Below are positions 46,985 to 59,205 of a DNA stretch of 64,000 nucleotides, in pieces. A program made the position numbers and the translations under genes. This DNA is from Periplaneta americana (Eukaryota > Arthropoda > Insecta > Blattodea > Blattidae), in assembly GCF_040183065.1 (NCBI RefSeq), contig NC_091125.1, positions 24,520,312 through 24,584,311 of the forward strand. The letters are read 5' to 3'. The notes under the pieces are model-generated. The model ran no database searches, was not told the DNA's origin, and saw only the letters and a list, made by a program, of their open reading frames with translations. The number at the start of each line of letters is the position of its first letter. Positions within the stretch are counted from its first letter, which is position 1.

Positions 46985-48150
46985 CTCCTCATCATCATAT
47001 TCATCGTCTTCATCATTGTACTCGTCGTTCTCATTATTTTCCTCATAATCATATTCGTCATTCCATATATCGTAATCATAATGAACATCCTCATCACCGT
47101 ATTCATCCACATTATCGTACTCGTTAATATCAACATCATCCTCATCATCCTCATCATCATATTCGTCATCTTCATCATTATCCTTCATATTCGTCATATT
47201 CGTCGTCTTCATCATATTCGTCGTTCTCATCATTTTCCTCATCATCGCATTCGCCTTCCCATTTATCACAATCATAATGAACATCCTCATCACCGTATTC
47301 ATCGTTCTAATCATCCAAATTATCGTACTCGTCAATATCAACATCCTTCTCATGATTATATTCGTCGTTCTCATTATTTTCCTCATCATTATATTCGTCA
47401 TCCTATTTATCATAACCATAATGAACATCCTCATCACCGTATATTTTGTTATTATTATTCACATTATCGTACTCATCAATATCAACATCCTCATCATCTT
47501 ATTCGCCGTTCTTATCATCCTTATCATTCTATTCATCAGTCTCATAATCATCCACATTATCATACTCATCAACGTCTAAAGTAGGTCTACATCCTCATCA
47601 TCGTATTCGTCGTCCTCACCATCATCTTCATTATCGAATTCGTCGTCCTTATCATCATCATGGTCATCATCATCATCATTGTCGTCGTCGTCATATTCGT
47701 TGTCCTTATCTTCATCCGAATCATCGTAATTGTTGTCACAAAAACCATTGTAGTTCTCATTCTTATCATCCTAGTTGTTATAATTATCTGATCATCATCA
47801 CTATATTCATAATAATATTCGTCGTAGCATTCAACATCATTATCATCATTGTTCTCATTGTTGTTCTAGTCCTTATCATTACAGATGCCACAATTATAAC
47901 AACGCGTAGTAATCTTAGTCACAACATTATTTTCATCATCATCATTCTTGTAGTCATTGTCGTAGTAGTCATCATCATGATCAATAGCTTGTTGGTTATA
48001 TACTACATTAACTGTGTCATCATCTTCTTCGATGTTGTAATTTTATTGTTATAATTACCATCACAGAAGTAGTTGTCAACTGTATAATTAAATATTATCA
48101 TCATTATTGTCATAATCATCATCATCATGAACCAGATATGTTTAGATCGT

Positions 48151-48769
48151 AAATTTTCTATTGTCTTATGGCTAATCGGAAGCTACCGCTTTGATATAAT
48201 ATAGGGCAAGCCATAATATGGACGAAATAAGAAATCAGATATCTGAGAGAGGTATATAAAATATTCACTTTCCTTCAGGTAATTAAAACTCATTTTAGCT
48301 GGCATATAGCCACGAAAGCTACTTCAGTTAAAGACTTACTGCGAAGATACAATTAAAAAGAGAATGAGTGTGAACTGTAGCTAATGTTTGCGCAAGTTGA
48401 CTTTCTGTTTTGATTTTATTTTAAACAGGTGTTCAAGTTGAGGAGAGGTAAAATTATTTCATTCCCTGTGTAAACGAATTAAAGAGCTTTAAAACTTAAG
48501 TTAAATGAATAATTTTAATATTTTTCTGTAACTGGTTTGAGAAGGATTTACAGAAAAGTTTGTTTCTTATTCGCTTTTTCTTTCCTTCACTTCGTTTAAA
48601 AGATACGAGAAGAAACACAAAGGAAAAGGTATTATTTTCAGACTAGGACTAAAAATTCTTTGTAGTTTGTACGTAATTCTACATCCTTTAATTAGTAAGG
48701 ATTGCTCATTTCTAATTAGTCTGAAATTCCTTTCGTTATGCTGATATATACTCGTATACATTCAATGTA
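48151..48769. other. spacer, no gene seen
   Basis: No recognisable feature. Confidence 0.5.
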
Positions 48770-49025
48770 TTTTTATTTAGTTGGTTATTTAACGAGGCTG
48801 TATCAACTACGAGGTTTTTTAGCGTCGATGAGATTGGTGATAGCGAGATGGTATTTGGCGAGATGAGGCCGGGGACTCGCCATACTTGGCATTCATCTTA
48901 CGGTTGGGGAAAATCTCGGAAAAACCCAATCACGTAATCAGCCCAAGCGGGGATCGAATCCGAGATCGAGCGTAACTTCAGACTGGCAGGCAAGCGCCTT
49001 AACCGACTGAGCCACGCCGGCGGCC
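48770..49025 (-). mobile_element. tRNA-derived SINE, family A
   Basis: A nearly complete minus-strand copy. On that strand it starts GCCGCCGGCGTGGCTCAGTC and carries a B box GGATTCGATCCCC. ATTCAATGTA (48760-48769) and ATTCTGTGTA (49026-49035) are a probable target duplication with two mismatches. Confidence 0.9.
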
Positions 49026-49035
49026 ATTCTGTGTA

Positions 49036-49427
49036 AATATAAATATGAGAAAATAACCAATTTCTTCATTCCATATATTCGAAGTATCAATAAAATCAGT
49101 GCAGCTATCAGTTTACGTACCTGAATTATTTGCAGCTGCGGTAGTGTTCCATCTTTCGCACTTCGCGGAATAGTCGTGAAGAATTCATTACTCGCACAAC
49201 AAATACTAACCAGTTAACAGACATGTGACTGGCAGGAAAATAAATAATAAAGGAGCCAATGTGAAAAAAGAATCGATGCAAACACGAGTTTTATATTCTT
49301 AGAATGTAACTGAATTATGTCATTGTTTGCACAATAATACCGTCTGACACATGGGCCTATAGTAATGATGAAGAATACAATATTAATAAAGAAATTGTAC
49401 TTACTTCATTTACAATACGTAACAACC
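49036..49427. other. spacer, no gene seen
   Basis: No recognisable feature. Confidence 0.5.
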
Positions 49428-49433
49428 ACTAAT

Positions 49434-49694
49434 AGCCACCGGTGTAGCAGAGGCGTAAACGCGTTTTGCTACGGGTCTGAAGCTGCACTCGGGCGTCGGT
49501 TCGATTCCCACTTGAGCTGATTACCTGGTTGGGTTTTGTCCGAGGTTTCTCCCAACCGTAAAGCAAATTTCAGGCAGTCTATGGCGAATCCTCGGCCTCA
49601 TCACGCCAAATACCATCTCGCCAACACCAATCCCACTGACTCTAAGTAACTCAGTAGATGATACAACCTCGTTAAATAACCAGGTAAAAAAGTG
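49434..49694 (+). mobile_element. tRNA-derived SINE, family A (plus strand)
   Basis: The head (CACCGGTGTAGCAGAGGCG) is altered, but the B box GGTTCGATTCCCAC, the core GATTACCTGGTTGGGTTTTG and the tail ending CCTCGTTAAATAACCAGG are clear. ACTAAT flanks it at 49428-49433 and 49695-49700. Confidence 0.85.
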
Positions 49695-49700
49695 ACTAAT

Positions 49701-50179
49701 GTAGCATTGGTTTCATTTTAGCAAAGTCATGAAGTAGGTCATCTTCCGTCCCATAAGTCGAATATTTTAATATTAAACATTGAGTTTTCATATTTTTTCT
49801 TTGTAATACTATTCCGTTTATTATTTTTTTTTAAATTTTAAAATTGGGTGGTGGTAATTACTCTACCCTACCCTACTAAATGACGCCTCTGTACTAAAAC
49901 TTTCAGCGTACATTGAAATGTTATAGTTTCTAATGTAATAGACAAGGGAATCGAAAAGTAAATATTCTCGTATTCAAACAACTTACATAATCGTTCAGAA
50001 AACCATTTTACGCATTAAAAATAATAAATATATTTTTAAAAGTTACATTCTTCGCTTTTTATAAAAACATTACTAAAAAAAATGTAATTCAAATTCATTT
50101 GGAATTTAAAGTTCTAGTTATAAGAAGTTTGACCTACCTTCTTTTTTGCACTTGTGCTAACAAATGTTATAATCGTTTG
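49701..50179. other. spacer, no gene seen
   Basis: No recognisable feature. Confidence 0.5.
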
Positions 50180-50460
50180 TGTCTAAAGAGGTGAAATGAT
50201 AGACCTAGGAAAACCGCAGATGGTCCGAATTCGAATCCTGGTCAGATTTAGGATTTTTTTTTTTTGAAAATCTAAGTGACACTTATGGTGAATATACGGT
50301 TGAATTTGTGGATTTTCGCGAAGTTCTCTAATTTCCCTAACACAGACATCGTCAACATCTTTCCATTCTATTACCATATGCATCAGTAGGCCTAACTATT
50401 TCTCCAAACACCGGTCGGTGACGTGCGAACGTTGCTGGTTCAGGGGCATGTGAAGTTTCC
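50180..50460 (+). mobile_element. tRNA-derived SINE, family B
   Basis: The head lacks a clear A box. The B box GAATTCGAATCCTGGTCAG and the body (GACACTTATGGTGAA, then GACATCGTCAACATC and CACCGGTCGGTGACGT) follow the 22270 copy motif by motif. Confidence 0.6.
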
Positions 50461-51962
50461 TGCATGCACTCTGCGTACACAATGAGCCTTAGCATAGTCT
50501 ACCACGTAGCTGAGAATGCTTATCTCTGGAAGTTAGTACATACTAGAGTCGTGCACAACCGGTTACGAAAAATATAAATTATAATAGCTATTGAACTCTT
50601 GGCGCTGTAGTCAATATGCAAAGCTCTTCCGTTTCGCTGAGTATCTCAGTGTTCGGTTTAACGAATATTCAAGTTGTTTCTCACTCTTTGTGGGTGGACG
50701 GCAAAGGCAGATCACATTGAGCCATGGAGATCTCTTGCAAGGACGCGATTGTCATCGTGTAGGTCTACCATTTAATTGATAATTCTTTCTCTCTCACTAC
50801 AATCAACCAATCAATCAATCAATCATCCATCTATCCATCCATCCATCCATCAACCCATCCATCCATCGACTCATTCATCTATCGATTCATTGATTCATTG
50901 ATCCATGCATTCATTGAAGATTGAATCACTGATTGGTTCATTAATTGAATCAGTCATTGATTAATTGATTGATTGAGTGATTCATTCATTCATTAGTTAT
51001 TTCATTCATCCATGTATTACAGTTGGGTATTAACAACATGCATCGTGAAAGGACAAGCATTAGAGATTTGAGAGTAGTTTTCTGTTTGTTAATAACACTA
51101 TTTTCTTAAAAATGATTTATTAATGAAATAGTAATAGGCCTACAGCTGTTTAGAGTAATTTTATTAAAATGCATAGTAGACCTATATTAACTACTACTGT
51201 TTAAGAGATATGCATTTTGAGTTTAAAGTGTAAATGTTACAATAGAATGTAGTATGTACTTATTTGCTCTTCTATTCAGTAAATAATTGTAATTCATTCT
51301 ATTCTTGCATTTATTTACACACCAGATTTCATATTATGCATTACACTTATTTCCTTTGCTGTTGCTGGTATCCATTGGTTCATTTATGTATTAATTATTA
51401 AGATAAGTGTATTAAAGCGTCCAATGAATTGTAGGCCTATATCAAGCAAACACATTTCTTTTAATAAGACAAAGTAAACTGTTTTCAATTGTTAACTTAC
51501 TCCGATTCGTGTACTCAAAATAACAGTTTCATGTACGATGAAGTGCGCCTGGTGTTCTGTATAGCCTGCAAAACATAAGGGATAACCGGTTGAAATTCGA
51601 ACATTCGGTCGGATGCCTGACCTTGACGGATGTTCCCTGACCGGTCGAATCTAAACCGGTTGTAAGCCTTATTCTGCAGCTCTCTAGTCGGTACAATAGA
51701 CCATATAATGACCAAATGTTGAGTCGTCATGACCTCATATAAACCAATCAATAAGCCAATAGATAAGTACATGAATAAATCCAATATATTCCAATCAATC
51801 AATCAATCAATCAATCTATAAACTAGTAAATCAATGAATACGAATTTTATGCATAAATATTATTTAGCCATATCTAGAAACCAAGTTATGCATGAGTGCA
51901 CTGATATGATAGATGGTATCAAAGTGAAGTAAATCAGCACATAAGAAGATTATTAAAAATTT
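50461..51962. other. spacer with cryptic CATC/AATC repeats
   Basis: Cryptic tetranucleotide repeats (AATC, CATC, CATT variants) fill about 50800-51000, and (AATC)n recurs at 51797-51823. An imperfect palindrome with AACCGGTT at both edges spans 51583-51662. No gene. Confidence 0.5.
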
Positions 51963-52215
51963 GCGTTTCATAATGTCTGGCAGGCGACGTATAAAAGTTG
52001 CAGGCAGAGAAAGGGAGAAGAATAATTATTGGAAATCAACCAATGACAGGTCATATTCCAGACTTATTTTGAAGTTGGGCGATCTGAAGAGTTCTACCTT
52101 CTCCCAACTTCAAGTTGTGCCTGGAATGTGAACTCTGCCATTGGTTGATTTGCAATTTTTCTTCTGCCTTCCTCTGCCAACAATGTTTTCGTTGCCAGTC
52201 AGACATTATGGAATG
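51963..52215. mobile_element. 253-bp MITE with ~90-bp inverted arms
   Basis: The left arm (CATAATGTCTGGCAGGCGAC through AATCAACCAATGACAG) and the right arm, inverted (CATAATGTCTGACTGGCAAC through AATCAACCAATGGCAG), are clearly complementary. TA occurs at both candidate edges next to ATGTCTG, compatible with a TA target. No coding sequence. Confidence 0.7.
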
Positions 52216-53350
52216 CAGTTATAATTAGACTTGTTACAACAGATAATTGAATTTTCACGTATATGCTTTTAGAAATACAGCTGGCTGCGGACGTTCTGGT
52301 TCATATAATATTTTATTCAGATAATTGTATCCAATTTCTAGGTAAGTTATATAACAGCCGTGTAATAAGAGTACATTCAAATATTCAGAAATTGACTGCG
52401 CTACATTTCAGAATATAGTATTAACAATGGACCTACAAAAATATGGAAAGTTATTAGTCATGCCTGCTAGAGGATCTGGTGAACTTGATATTAAACAGTA
52501 CACGATGTACACACACATACACACAAACACACACATGTATTTCCGATACAAGGAATACGATGATTCTTTAAATAAAAATATTGTTTCATAACTGAGAAAT
52601 CTAAAATAAAATAAATATCGGTAGCCATTTTCCCATAGCTTTACAGTATTTCAGATAAGTAAAATCTTGAAATGGTTAAGTTCTTTAATTTTTTCCTTAA
52701 TACGGAATGAATTTTGTGCTTTAGCTATCAATTAACTGAACTTTCTAATTTAAGAACTATTCTCTTCGACTATCTGTCATTTATTAAAAGAAGTGGAACG
52801 TATTAGTAGCACTTAGTGAATAAACAATTTCTTGCATATTTTGAAATTACATTTCTTTATTCTTGCTCGTTAGACAAAATTCGCGAATTATCTCATTTAA
52901 AAGTATATATGTGTATGTGTGTATCCAACGCCTACACTTCACTTGACTGATTCGGGTTCAGCAAATTGCGGCCAGATGGTAGGACTGTGGCACCACTTCG
53001 GCTGGCCACACTATGCATGATGTGTAGCTGTAAAGAGTTATGACGTGTACTGAGATGAATGTATGTGTAATTGTTCGTGTGACTGTAGTGTAGGAAATGA
53101 GTGAAGATGGTGATGAAGATGAGAAAGGGAGAAAGGAAAACCCGGTGCCGGCACATAGCCTACTCCTGTCGACTAGCACCAAGAGGGCCGCCAGGCTTAA
53201 CTATCAACAGTGATGCTTTCTCTTCATATGCACTACGGAGAGATTTGGAATTTAGCACAGGCATATTGGTGCACAATCTAGTGACAAGAAATTGTGTACC
53301 GCTACCTCTCCTAGTCCCGAGGTAGGAATTTTGCACAAAGAATTTTGACC
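52216..53350. other. spacer, no gene seen
   Basis: (CA)n-rich patch at about 52508-52540. Overlapping frames at 52.9-53.4 kb on both strands have no similarity. The phrase GGTAGGACTGTGGCACCACT at 52978 may belong to an unclassified repeat. Confidence 0.4.
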
Positions 53351-53369
53351 CCACCGCAGGATTTAGAGA

Positions 53370-54165
53370 AGTTATGCGTATCTCAAATGAACGGGTGCGC
53401 CACATCTTAGTCAATGTCTTGGGGATGTCCAAAGTCTTCGCAAGGTGAGTTTCATGTTTGATAAGACCGAGACAAAAGCACGTCCGATGTCAAATTTCAA
53501 GAGATTGTCTGACACGATTAGAGAAAAATATGTCGCCCGTTCTTTGAGGCAGTTTGAGGCCACTGATGAAACCTGGATCCACTATTACATAACAAATACA
53601 TAAGAGCAGTTGAAACAATGGAAGCATAGTGCTTCTCTGCCTCCGAAAAAAAATCCTTTAATCGGCTGGAAAGTCATGGCTTCCATGTTCTGGGATTCTA
53701 AGGGGATAATCGTGATAGACTATCTAGCAAAGGGAGAACAATAACTGAAGAATATTATTCACATCCCATACAGAAACTGAAAGGAAAAATTCGCGAGGAG
53801 AAGCCGGGTAAAGCCGAGAAGAAAGTGTTGTTTCATCATCACGAAAATGTACCTGCTCACAAGGCTGCAATCGCTGTTGCTAAATTACACGAACTACAGT
53901 TAGAATTGTCGTCCCCATCTACACACCAGATATAGCATCCTCATACTTCCTTCTTTTCCCAAAGCTTAAACTTCATTGGCTGAGAAGAAATGTTCGCCAG
54001 ATGAAGAGGTTATCGCAGCAGAAGGGTTTTTTCGCAGATCTCGAGGAATCTGTGTAGAAGGAGGGTACAGCAGCATTGCAGCATCGGTGAACCAAGTGTG
54101 TGAATCTCGGGGAGGGATTATGTTGAGAAATAAATATTGTTTCAGAATAATCGTAGTTTAATTTT
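53370..54165 (+). pseudogene. mariner-type transposase pseudogene
   Basis: Frames on the plus strand together follow a mariner transposase. SNERVRHILVNVLGMSKV of the helix-turn-helix part is followed by a region with the first catalytic Asp (TDETWIHYY). Then come NPLIGWKVMASMFWDSKG, HHHENVPAHKA where the family has HDNARPH or HDNAPAH, and the C-terminal RNVRQMKRLSQQKGFFADLE. Stops and frameshifts occur throughout, and the second catalytic Asp appears replaced by Glu. The element is dead, and terminal repeats were not identified. The family recognition is secure from motif order. Confidence 0.85.
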
Positions 54166-54436
54166 TTGTCAAGCTATAGGCTACATTTTTCAAACGATAT
54201 TCGCATCATGGTTATTTGCAGGTAACAAGATATTAAGTTCTATAGCCTATTTCTAGAGAGCGAACAACTCGATATTTCTTCCATTTGTCACTTTGTTATT
54301 ATTTCGTTCGTGTACATGTTACATAGTGTTGGTGATAGGGGGCAAGTTCCAGATGTAATTTAGAGATGAAAATTATATTTTTCAAGAGTTTCAGGTACTG
54401 TCACTTTAGTTTCACCATTTCACTAATTAATAGTAA
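54166..54436. other. spacer, no gene seen
   Basis: No recognisable feature. Confidence 0.5.
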
Positions 54437-54437
54437 A

Positions 54438-54491
<54 letters not shown>

Positions 54492-55752
54492 TTATTTATT
54501 CTGGTGAAGTTAAGGCCATCAGGCCTTCTGTTTCACTTAGTCAGAAACAAAAGAAGCTGATACAATTTTACTAATATTTAAAGAACAATAATTAAAAAAT
54601 GTATGCAGTCAGACAAACACAAGTTGAGTAAATTAATGCAAACATACTAAATAATAATTACAAAATAGTATAATGCTAGAAGTTACATTCAATGAAAATG
54701 CAAACGGTAAGTGAACCAATATTACAAATTACAAGAATAACAAATTGAAATAAATTATCATTATACAACACACAAAGAAGAATTAATCATGAATACTGGT
54801 CACGTGTTTGAACAATTTACTTTTAAATTGCAATATCGTTCTGCAGTTCCTGAGGGGGCTGGGTAGGGAGTTTCAGAAACGAATTGCTGATACTGTGAAA
54901 GAGGAAGAATAGTGACTTGTTTTATGGCAAGGCATAGATAATAAATGGTCATTTTTAGAACGAGTACCCAGGCTGTGATAAGAGGACAAGAAATTACAAC
55001 GCACCGAGAGATAGTTAGGCGAAGAAGTATTGATGATGCGTTATAGGAAAATTAGTGAATGGATATATCTTCGGTCCTGTAATCTTACTCATTGGAGTGT
55101 TTCAAGGGAAGGTTTAATGTGGTCGTATTTGCGGATGTTGCAAATGAAACGTATGCAGGCATTATGAACGCGCTGCAATCTTTGAGCTAAGTTAGAATTT
55201 AAACCTGTTAGTACAATGTCGCAATAGTCAAGATGTGGCATCACCAATGTTTGTATGAGAATTATTTTTAATTCAAAGGGCAGAACATTTTTCAAGCGAT
55301 TTAATGAATGAAGGATGGCAAAGACGGTCTTGCGTGTGTGTGTGACTTGGACATTCCGCTTGAGGCTCTCGTCCAGGTACACACCTAGATATTTAACATA
55401 GAGACTGAATGGGATTATAGTTTCAATCAATTTTACAGAATTTATAATAGCGGATTTTGAAATGTGTAAGAGTCGTTGTTGCCCGATTAGAATTGCCTGC
55501 GACTTATTTGGATTTAAAATTTAGTCGAATTTTGTAGACCATGCTGATATTGAGTTCAAGGCACTGTTCAATTTGGTCTATTATGTCGTTTAGATTTTCA
55601 GGTCGCGTATGTGCATATGTAACGGCATCATCAGCATAGAGCATGTATTTACTGTGTTTTAGAGTATCAGATATGTCATTTATGTAGACTGCAAATAGAA
55701 GAGGCCCCAAAACGGATCCCTGGAGCACCCCGCTTTTACTGCCCGCCATGTT
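54437..55752 (-). mobile_element. LINE with (ATT)n tail, 5' truncated
   Basis: On the minus strand a reverse transcriptase remnant (55749-55089) is followed by about 600 bases of 3' untranslated sequence containing GGCCTGATGGCCTTAAC. A pure (ATT)n tail follows at 54491-54437. The 15.2 kb (AAT)n site carries the same 3' sequence. Confidence 0.75.
55089..55749 (-). pseudogene. LINE reverse transcriptase (Jockey/CR1-like)
   Basis: The first segment (55749-55504) has GVLQGSVLGPLLFAVYINDI and the catalytic YADD box (MLYADDAVTYA). The second (55430-55089) has VKYLGVYLDESLK and VMPHLDYCDIVLTGLN, with a conserved HNACIRFI. Between them the frame reading NPNKSQAILIG bridges the gap, but a frameshift near 55545 and a TAA near 55527 interrupt it. 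The order matches the palm and thumb of Jockey/CR1-group LINEs. The fingers and endonuclease domain are missing. Inactive. Confidence 0.8.
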
Positions 55753-57300
55753 GAATATTGGTTATTAAAAATTACACACTGCTGGCGGTCATACATATTA
55801 ATGGAAGTTGTCAGTATTCACGAAGATGCATTAGGAAATAGGTACAGCTTCAACGTTTTCATAACCTTAGCATTATAATAAAGTGACTGTTTATCATATC
55901 GGGATAATTTCCTCTAAATCTTTTCTGGAATGAAACTTCTGTGAAAATCCAAATTAACACATGTTATGGATTTATACTGTTAGTGATTAAAATTTAATTT
56001 ACGAAAAAGTACTTAAATCTGTATTTCACTGCATAAATCATTAGATAATATAATTCCTCTTTTTCAGGCTGCAGAAGGGATTAGTAATAATATTTACGTA
56101 GTTCGGCGTAATTCTGCTGACTCACCGAAATATATCAGTTCTGAGAAACTGAAAATAAGATGCAGAAATAATAATGATTCTGAGTATTCTTTACAGTTGC
56201 TGCTTCAAATAAAAGTACCCACTGTACGTGGTCGGCCACGTTATTGTATTCATACATAGATCTAACTAGACCAAAAAAATTTGTGTACTTATTACAATGT
56301 AGAAAGGAATGAAATAAAATAAATAGTCCATTATAATGCCGACTCATTCCATAATAGCCCTGATTACGTACACAAATTAGTTTATTCGCCCAGAAGTCGC
56401 ATAAACATTTGTACAGCATCAAGTACCAGCTGGCGACTTTCTCGAGATAATTCATTGTGAACTATTACTGTTTAATAAATTTGAGATTACTACTCCAGAA
56501 ATAGCCAACACTGTATAAATGTATCTTGTATATTTAATTTTATTCTTTGAGGTTTTCATTATAACGTTTAACAAATTCTTCGCCCTACTGTAGACCCATA
56601 AATGATTATACTTCTGTGATATCAAATTAAAAAGAGATGTCAGAACTTAACCGAAGACAAACCAGGATATCACAATGATAATAGAATGGCAATGTCCGTG
56701 TAATAGGAGGAATTTAACTTAATGAAAAAGGCATACACTTAGCGTTGAAACTGTGCCTCAGATGTTAAAAATTCACTTATGACCGGGTGTATAAAAATTT
56801 TGCATTTTAAAATGTATAACAGTACTAATTTACTAATTGCAGTAAATATATTTTATTCTCGATGAGTTACACGATCTCATAGCGCTCCTCTGTAACAGAT
56901 GTAGGCCTACTACGTTATAAATATCGAGTACTTTTAGGAAGATGTGACATATAATCACTGTTTTACTTCAGTGTTATCTCCACCCTTTCAATTAACGATG
57001 AAGACTGGATTATTGAATTGCTTTATTAATACTCATTCGCTCTTTTTGAAGTCAATCCTTATGCACATGATGTTGTAAATATTGGAGATATTTTTATTAT
57101 TGTATTTTTTACTATGAAAAGGTGTTAAGAAAATTCCTGATGATTAGACTGTGTTCATAATTTTGAATGTTGTAATTTATTTGGATAACTAATATCAGTC
57201 TGGTATTGAAACCTGTAAGTGCCTGTAATTCATGAACTTCACAAAAATTAAACTTTCTCATTAATAATTTTAATACTAAATGTGATAATGATGATGATTA
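55753..57300. other. spacer, no gene seen
   Basis: The 106-codon minus frame at 56135-56455 has no similarity. No supported feature. Confidence 0.5.
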
Positions 57301-57302
57301 TT

Positions 57303-57363
57303 ATTAGTAGTAGTAGTAGTAGTAGTAGTAGCAGTAGTAGTAGTAGTAGTAGTAGTATTTTGT

Positions 57364-57409
<46 letters not shown>
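57303..57409. repeat. (AGT)n and (ATT)n microsatellites
   Basis: AGT triplets at about 57303-57357 and ATT triplets at about 57366-57409. Confidence 0.95.
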
Positions 57410-57410
<1 letters not shown>

Positions 57411-57844
57411 TTACCGTTATAAGAGAGCTTGTACTATCGTAATATAAGAAATAGATTTTTTCACTTTTATTTGATAATTATCACTAGCCTGCGAATTTCA
57501 ACTTTGTGTTTGTTGCCTAAACTAAGTAACGTGATTTTATATAATGTCGATGTGCTGAATCCGAATTTTCAATCCGTTTGCTTCTATCACGTCAGGTTTG
57601 TTTGCAAAATCACTTTAAATGTATTTTATAATTACGTGAATTTCATCACCAACTTTTTCATTTCACTTTTTTATTTCAAATTAAAAAACAATATTTAAAA
57701 GACACAACTTGCTGAAATTATGTGTAGGGTTGTTCATACATGTCACTAGAGTGTTTTTGCTTTGTTTTGTCTTGTTTACTTCACTATTGGATGTATAAAT
57801 TAGCACAATGTATCACATAGAAAATTACACCACTTGCTTCTTAG
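57410..57844. other. spacer, no gene seen
   Basis: An 89-codon frame (57429-57698) rich in Phe and Ile has no similarity. Confidence 0.5.
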
Positions 57845-59205
57845 TTGAGAAAGTCCTCCTGTTCCTCTTTCTTTTAAGTTTCTCTTCAGGTATTTCACGC
57901 TTTAATATCCAACAATAATCACCCAGCATACTGATGCCCCCGCGTCCCTGGTACCTTCTTTCGAAGGTCCTTGTGAAATCGTTCATCTTACTCTTAGCTG
58001 AAAAATCCTAGATTTTCGGCGAAATAATCTAGCTGAGAAAACAGAAAATTTTGATACTCATGTTACAACCAAATTCCTTGTATGCTTCAAGCATGTTAGC
58101 CACAATGTTTCGGTAATTAGGATCCTTGTTGCCAAGAAATTTTAAAACAACTTCACAAAAAAAAAATCCATGCTGATTTCTCCTTTTCATCCATACTGTT
58201 TTAAATGCTGCACCAGACGTGTACTTAAAACAGCTTCCTTCCTTATATAAAAAGCTTTTACAAGCTGTTTCATTAAGCCAAGCTTGATGTGGAGAGATGG
58301 CAGCACAACTTTAGAACTCACAAGGCGCACAACATTCTTACAACAGACTTCCAAATTTTGTAGAGGTGGCCAGTCTTTCATAGTCCAGTGATCAACTCGT
58401 TCCCTACTATCCCACAGGCAAAGAATGCATGGAAATTTGGTAAAACCAGATTGTTGACCCAGCAACATAGTAAGAACTTTGTAATAATCACAAACTTGCC
58501 ACTAGTGTTCTTATATTCTAATCGCAAAAACAGCAGTTGCAAATTTGTGTATGATTTTTTTAGGATCACTGAATAGGCAACGGGCACTGACCCAAAAATG
58601 TTTCCGTTATGAAGGAGGAAATCCTTTAAACTTCGCTTGGAAGCATCAATGAACAGTCTCCATTCACTTAGGTCATAGTTTGGAAGTCCAAGTTTTAGCA
58701 CAGGCATAAATTCTTTCACATTACTGCAATATACAAGATTATCATCTTCGGAGAAAAAGTATTTAAAGCCTATTTCACGTTATCAGTACCAATAGAATGA
58801 TGTTTGTTTAAGATTTTCTGGTCGCACAGGGATTGGTACATTAGGCACAGTTAAAATGTCTGACCGAACAACTGAGTACATGATTTGATTTTTATGTTTA
58901 GAATCGTACCCCTTCACATCACACAAACAGAAGTAGCAGTCATTACTATGGTTCGACTGCTCTCTCCAAACCATAGATACTCCAAAAAATAGCAACAGTC
59001 TTCTCCAATTGATCAAATGACGAAATTCTTCAGTGCATACTCTACATACTTTGTATGGTGCCTAAGCTTTACTTTGGTCTCCAAGTATGACTTTTTCACA
59101 AAATCTGTAATATTACACCTCTGCTTGGGCAATATGTATATCCTACATAAGTTATATAACAAAAGTGGTCTGGATTATTTAGACATCCTCGATGCAACAT
59201 GGTAA
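57845..59205 (-). pseudogene. pseudogene of conserved protein of unknown role
   Basis: Pieces in different frames on the minus strand follow one protein from about 59200 to 57850. In order they are CLNNPDHFCYI, VCRVCTEEFRHLINW, VWREQSNHSNDCYFCL, DLSEWRLFIDASKRSLK with LLHNGNIFGSVPVAYSV, GFTKFPCILCLWDSRE with HW, SSKVVLPSLHIKLGLMKQLV, then EKSAWIFF with VVLKFLGNKDPNYRNIV, GCNMSIKIF and a decayed RFHKD..RYQGR end. From memory these motifs belong to a large family annotated as uncharacterised in many arthropod and cnidarian genomes. Paired Cys and His suggest zinc binding. Several frameshifts and stops show it is not functional here. The high copy number elsewhere suggests a mobile or viral association, which I cannot establish. 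Confidence 0.6.

Larger units (their letters stand above)
44868..48150. repeat. CAT-rich array, interrupted twice
   Basis: The sequence is dominated by CATCNTCAT and ATTCGTCNTC words. From 45457 on, longer units begin GAACATYYTCRYCACCGTAT (45457, 47083, 47279, 47423) and contain TCCACATTATCGTACTCRT. Spacing is 144-196 bp once the inserted hAT is removed. A SINE (45063-45312) and a hAT transposon (45532-46984) are inserted into it. On the minus strand the units read as acidic Asp/Glu/Tyr-rich peptides, but frames shift and stop, so coding is unlikely. Confidence 0.75.

Noticed and set aside
46952-47437. 161-codon Asp/Glu/Met-rich frame as a real gene
   Set aside because: It mixes frames of the CAT-rich array, has no conserved domain, and equivalent frames are open on both strands.
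51583-51662. Palindrome bounded by AACCGGTT as a regulatory site
   Set aside because: Pairing is imperfect, and there is no gene nearby or second copy to support a role.
56135-56455. 106-codon minus-strand frame
   Set aside because: No similarity, odd composition and no neighbouring exon signals.
59017-59205. 62-codon plus-strand frame
   Set aside because: It is antisense to the N-terminal part of the unknown-family pseudogene, which explains its openness.
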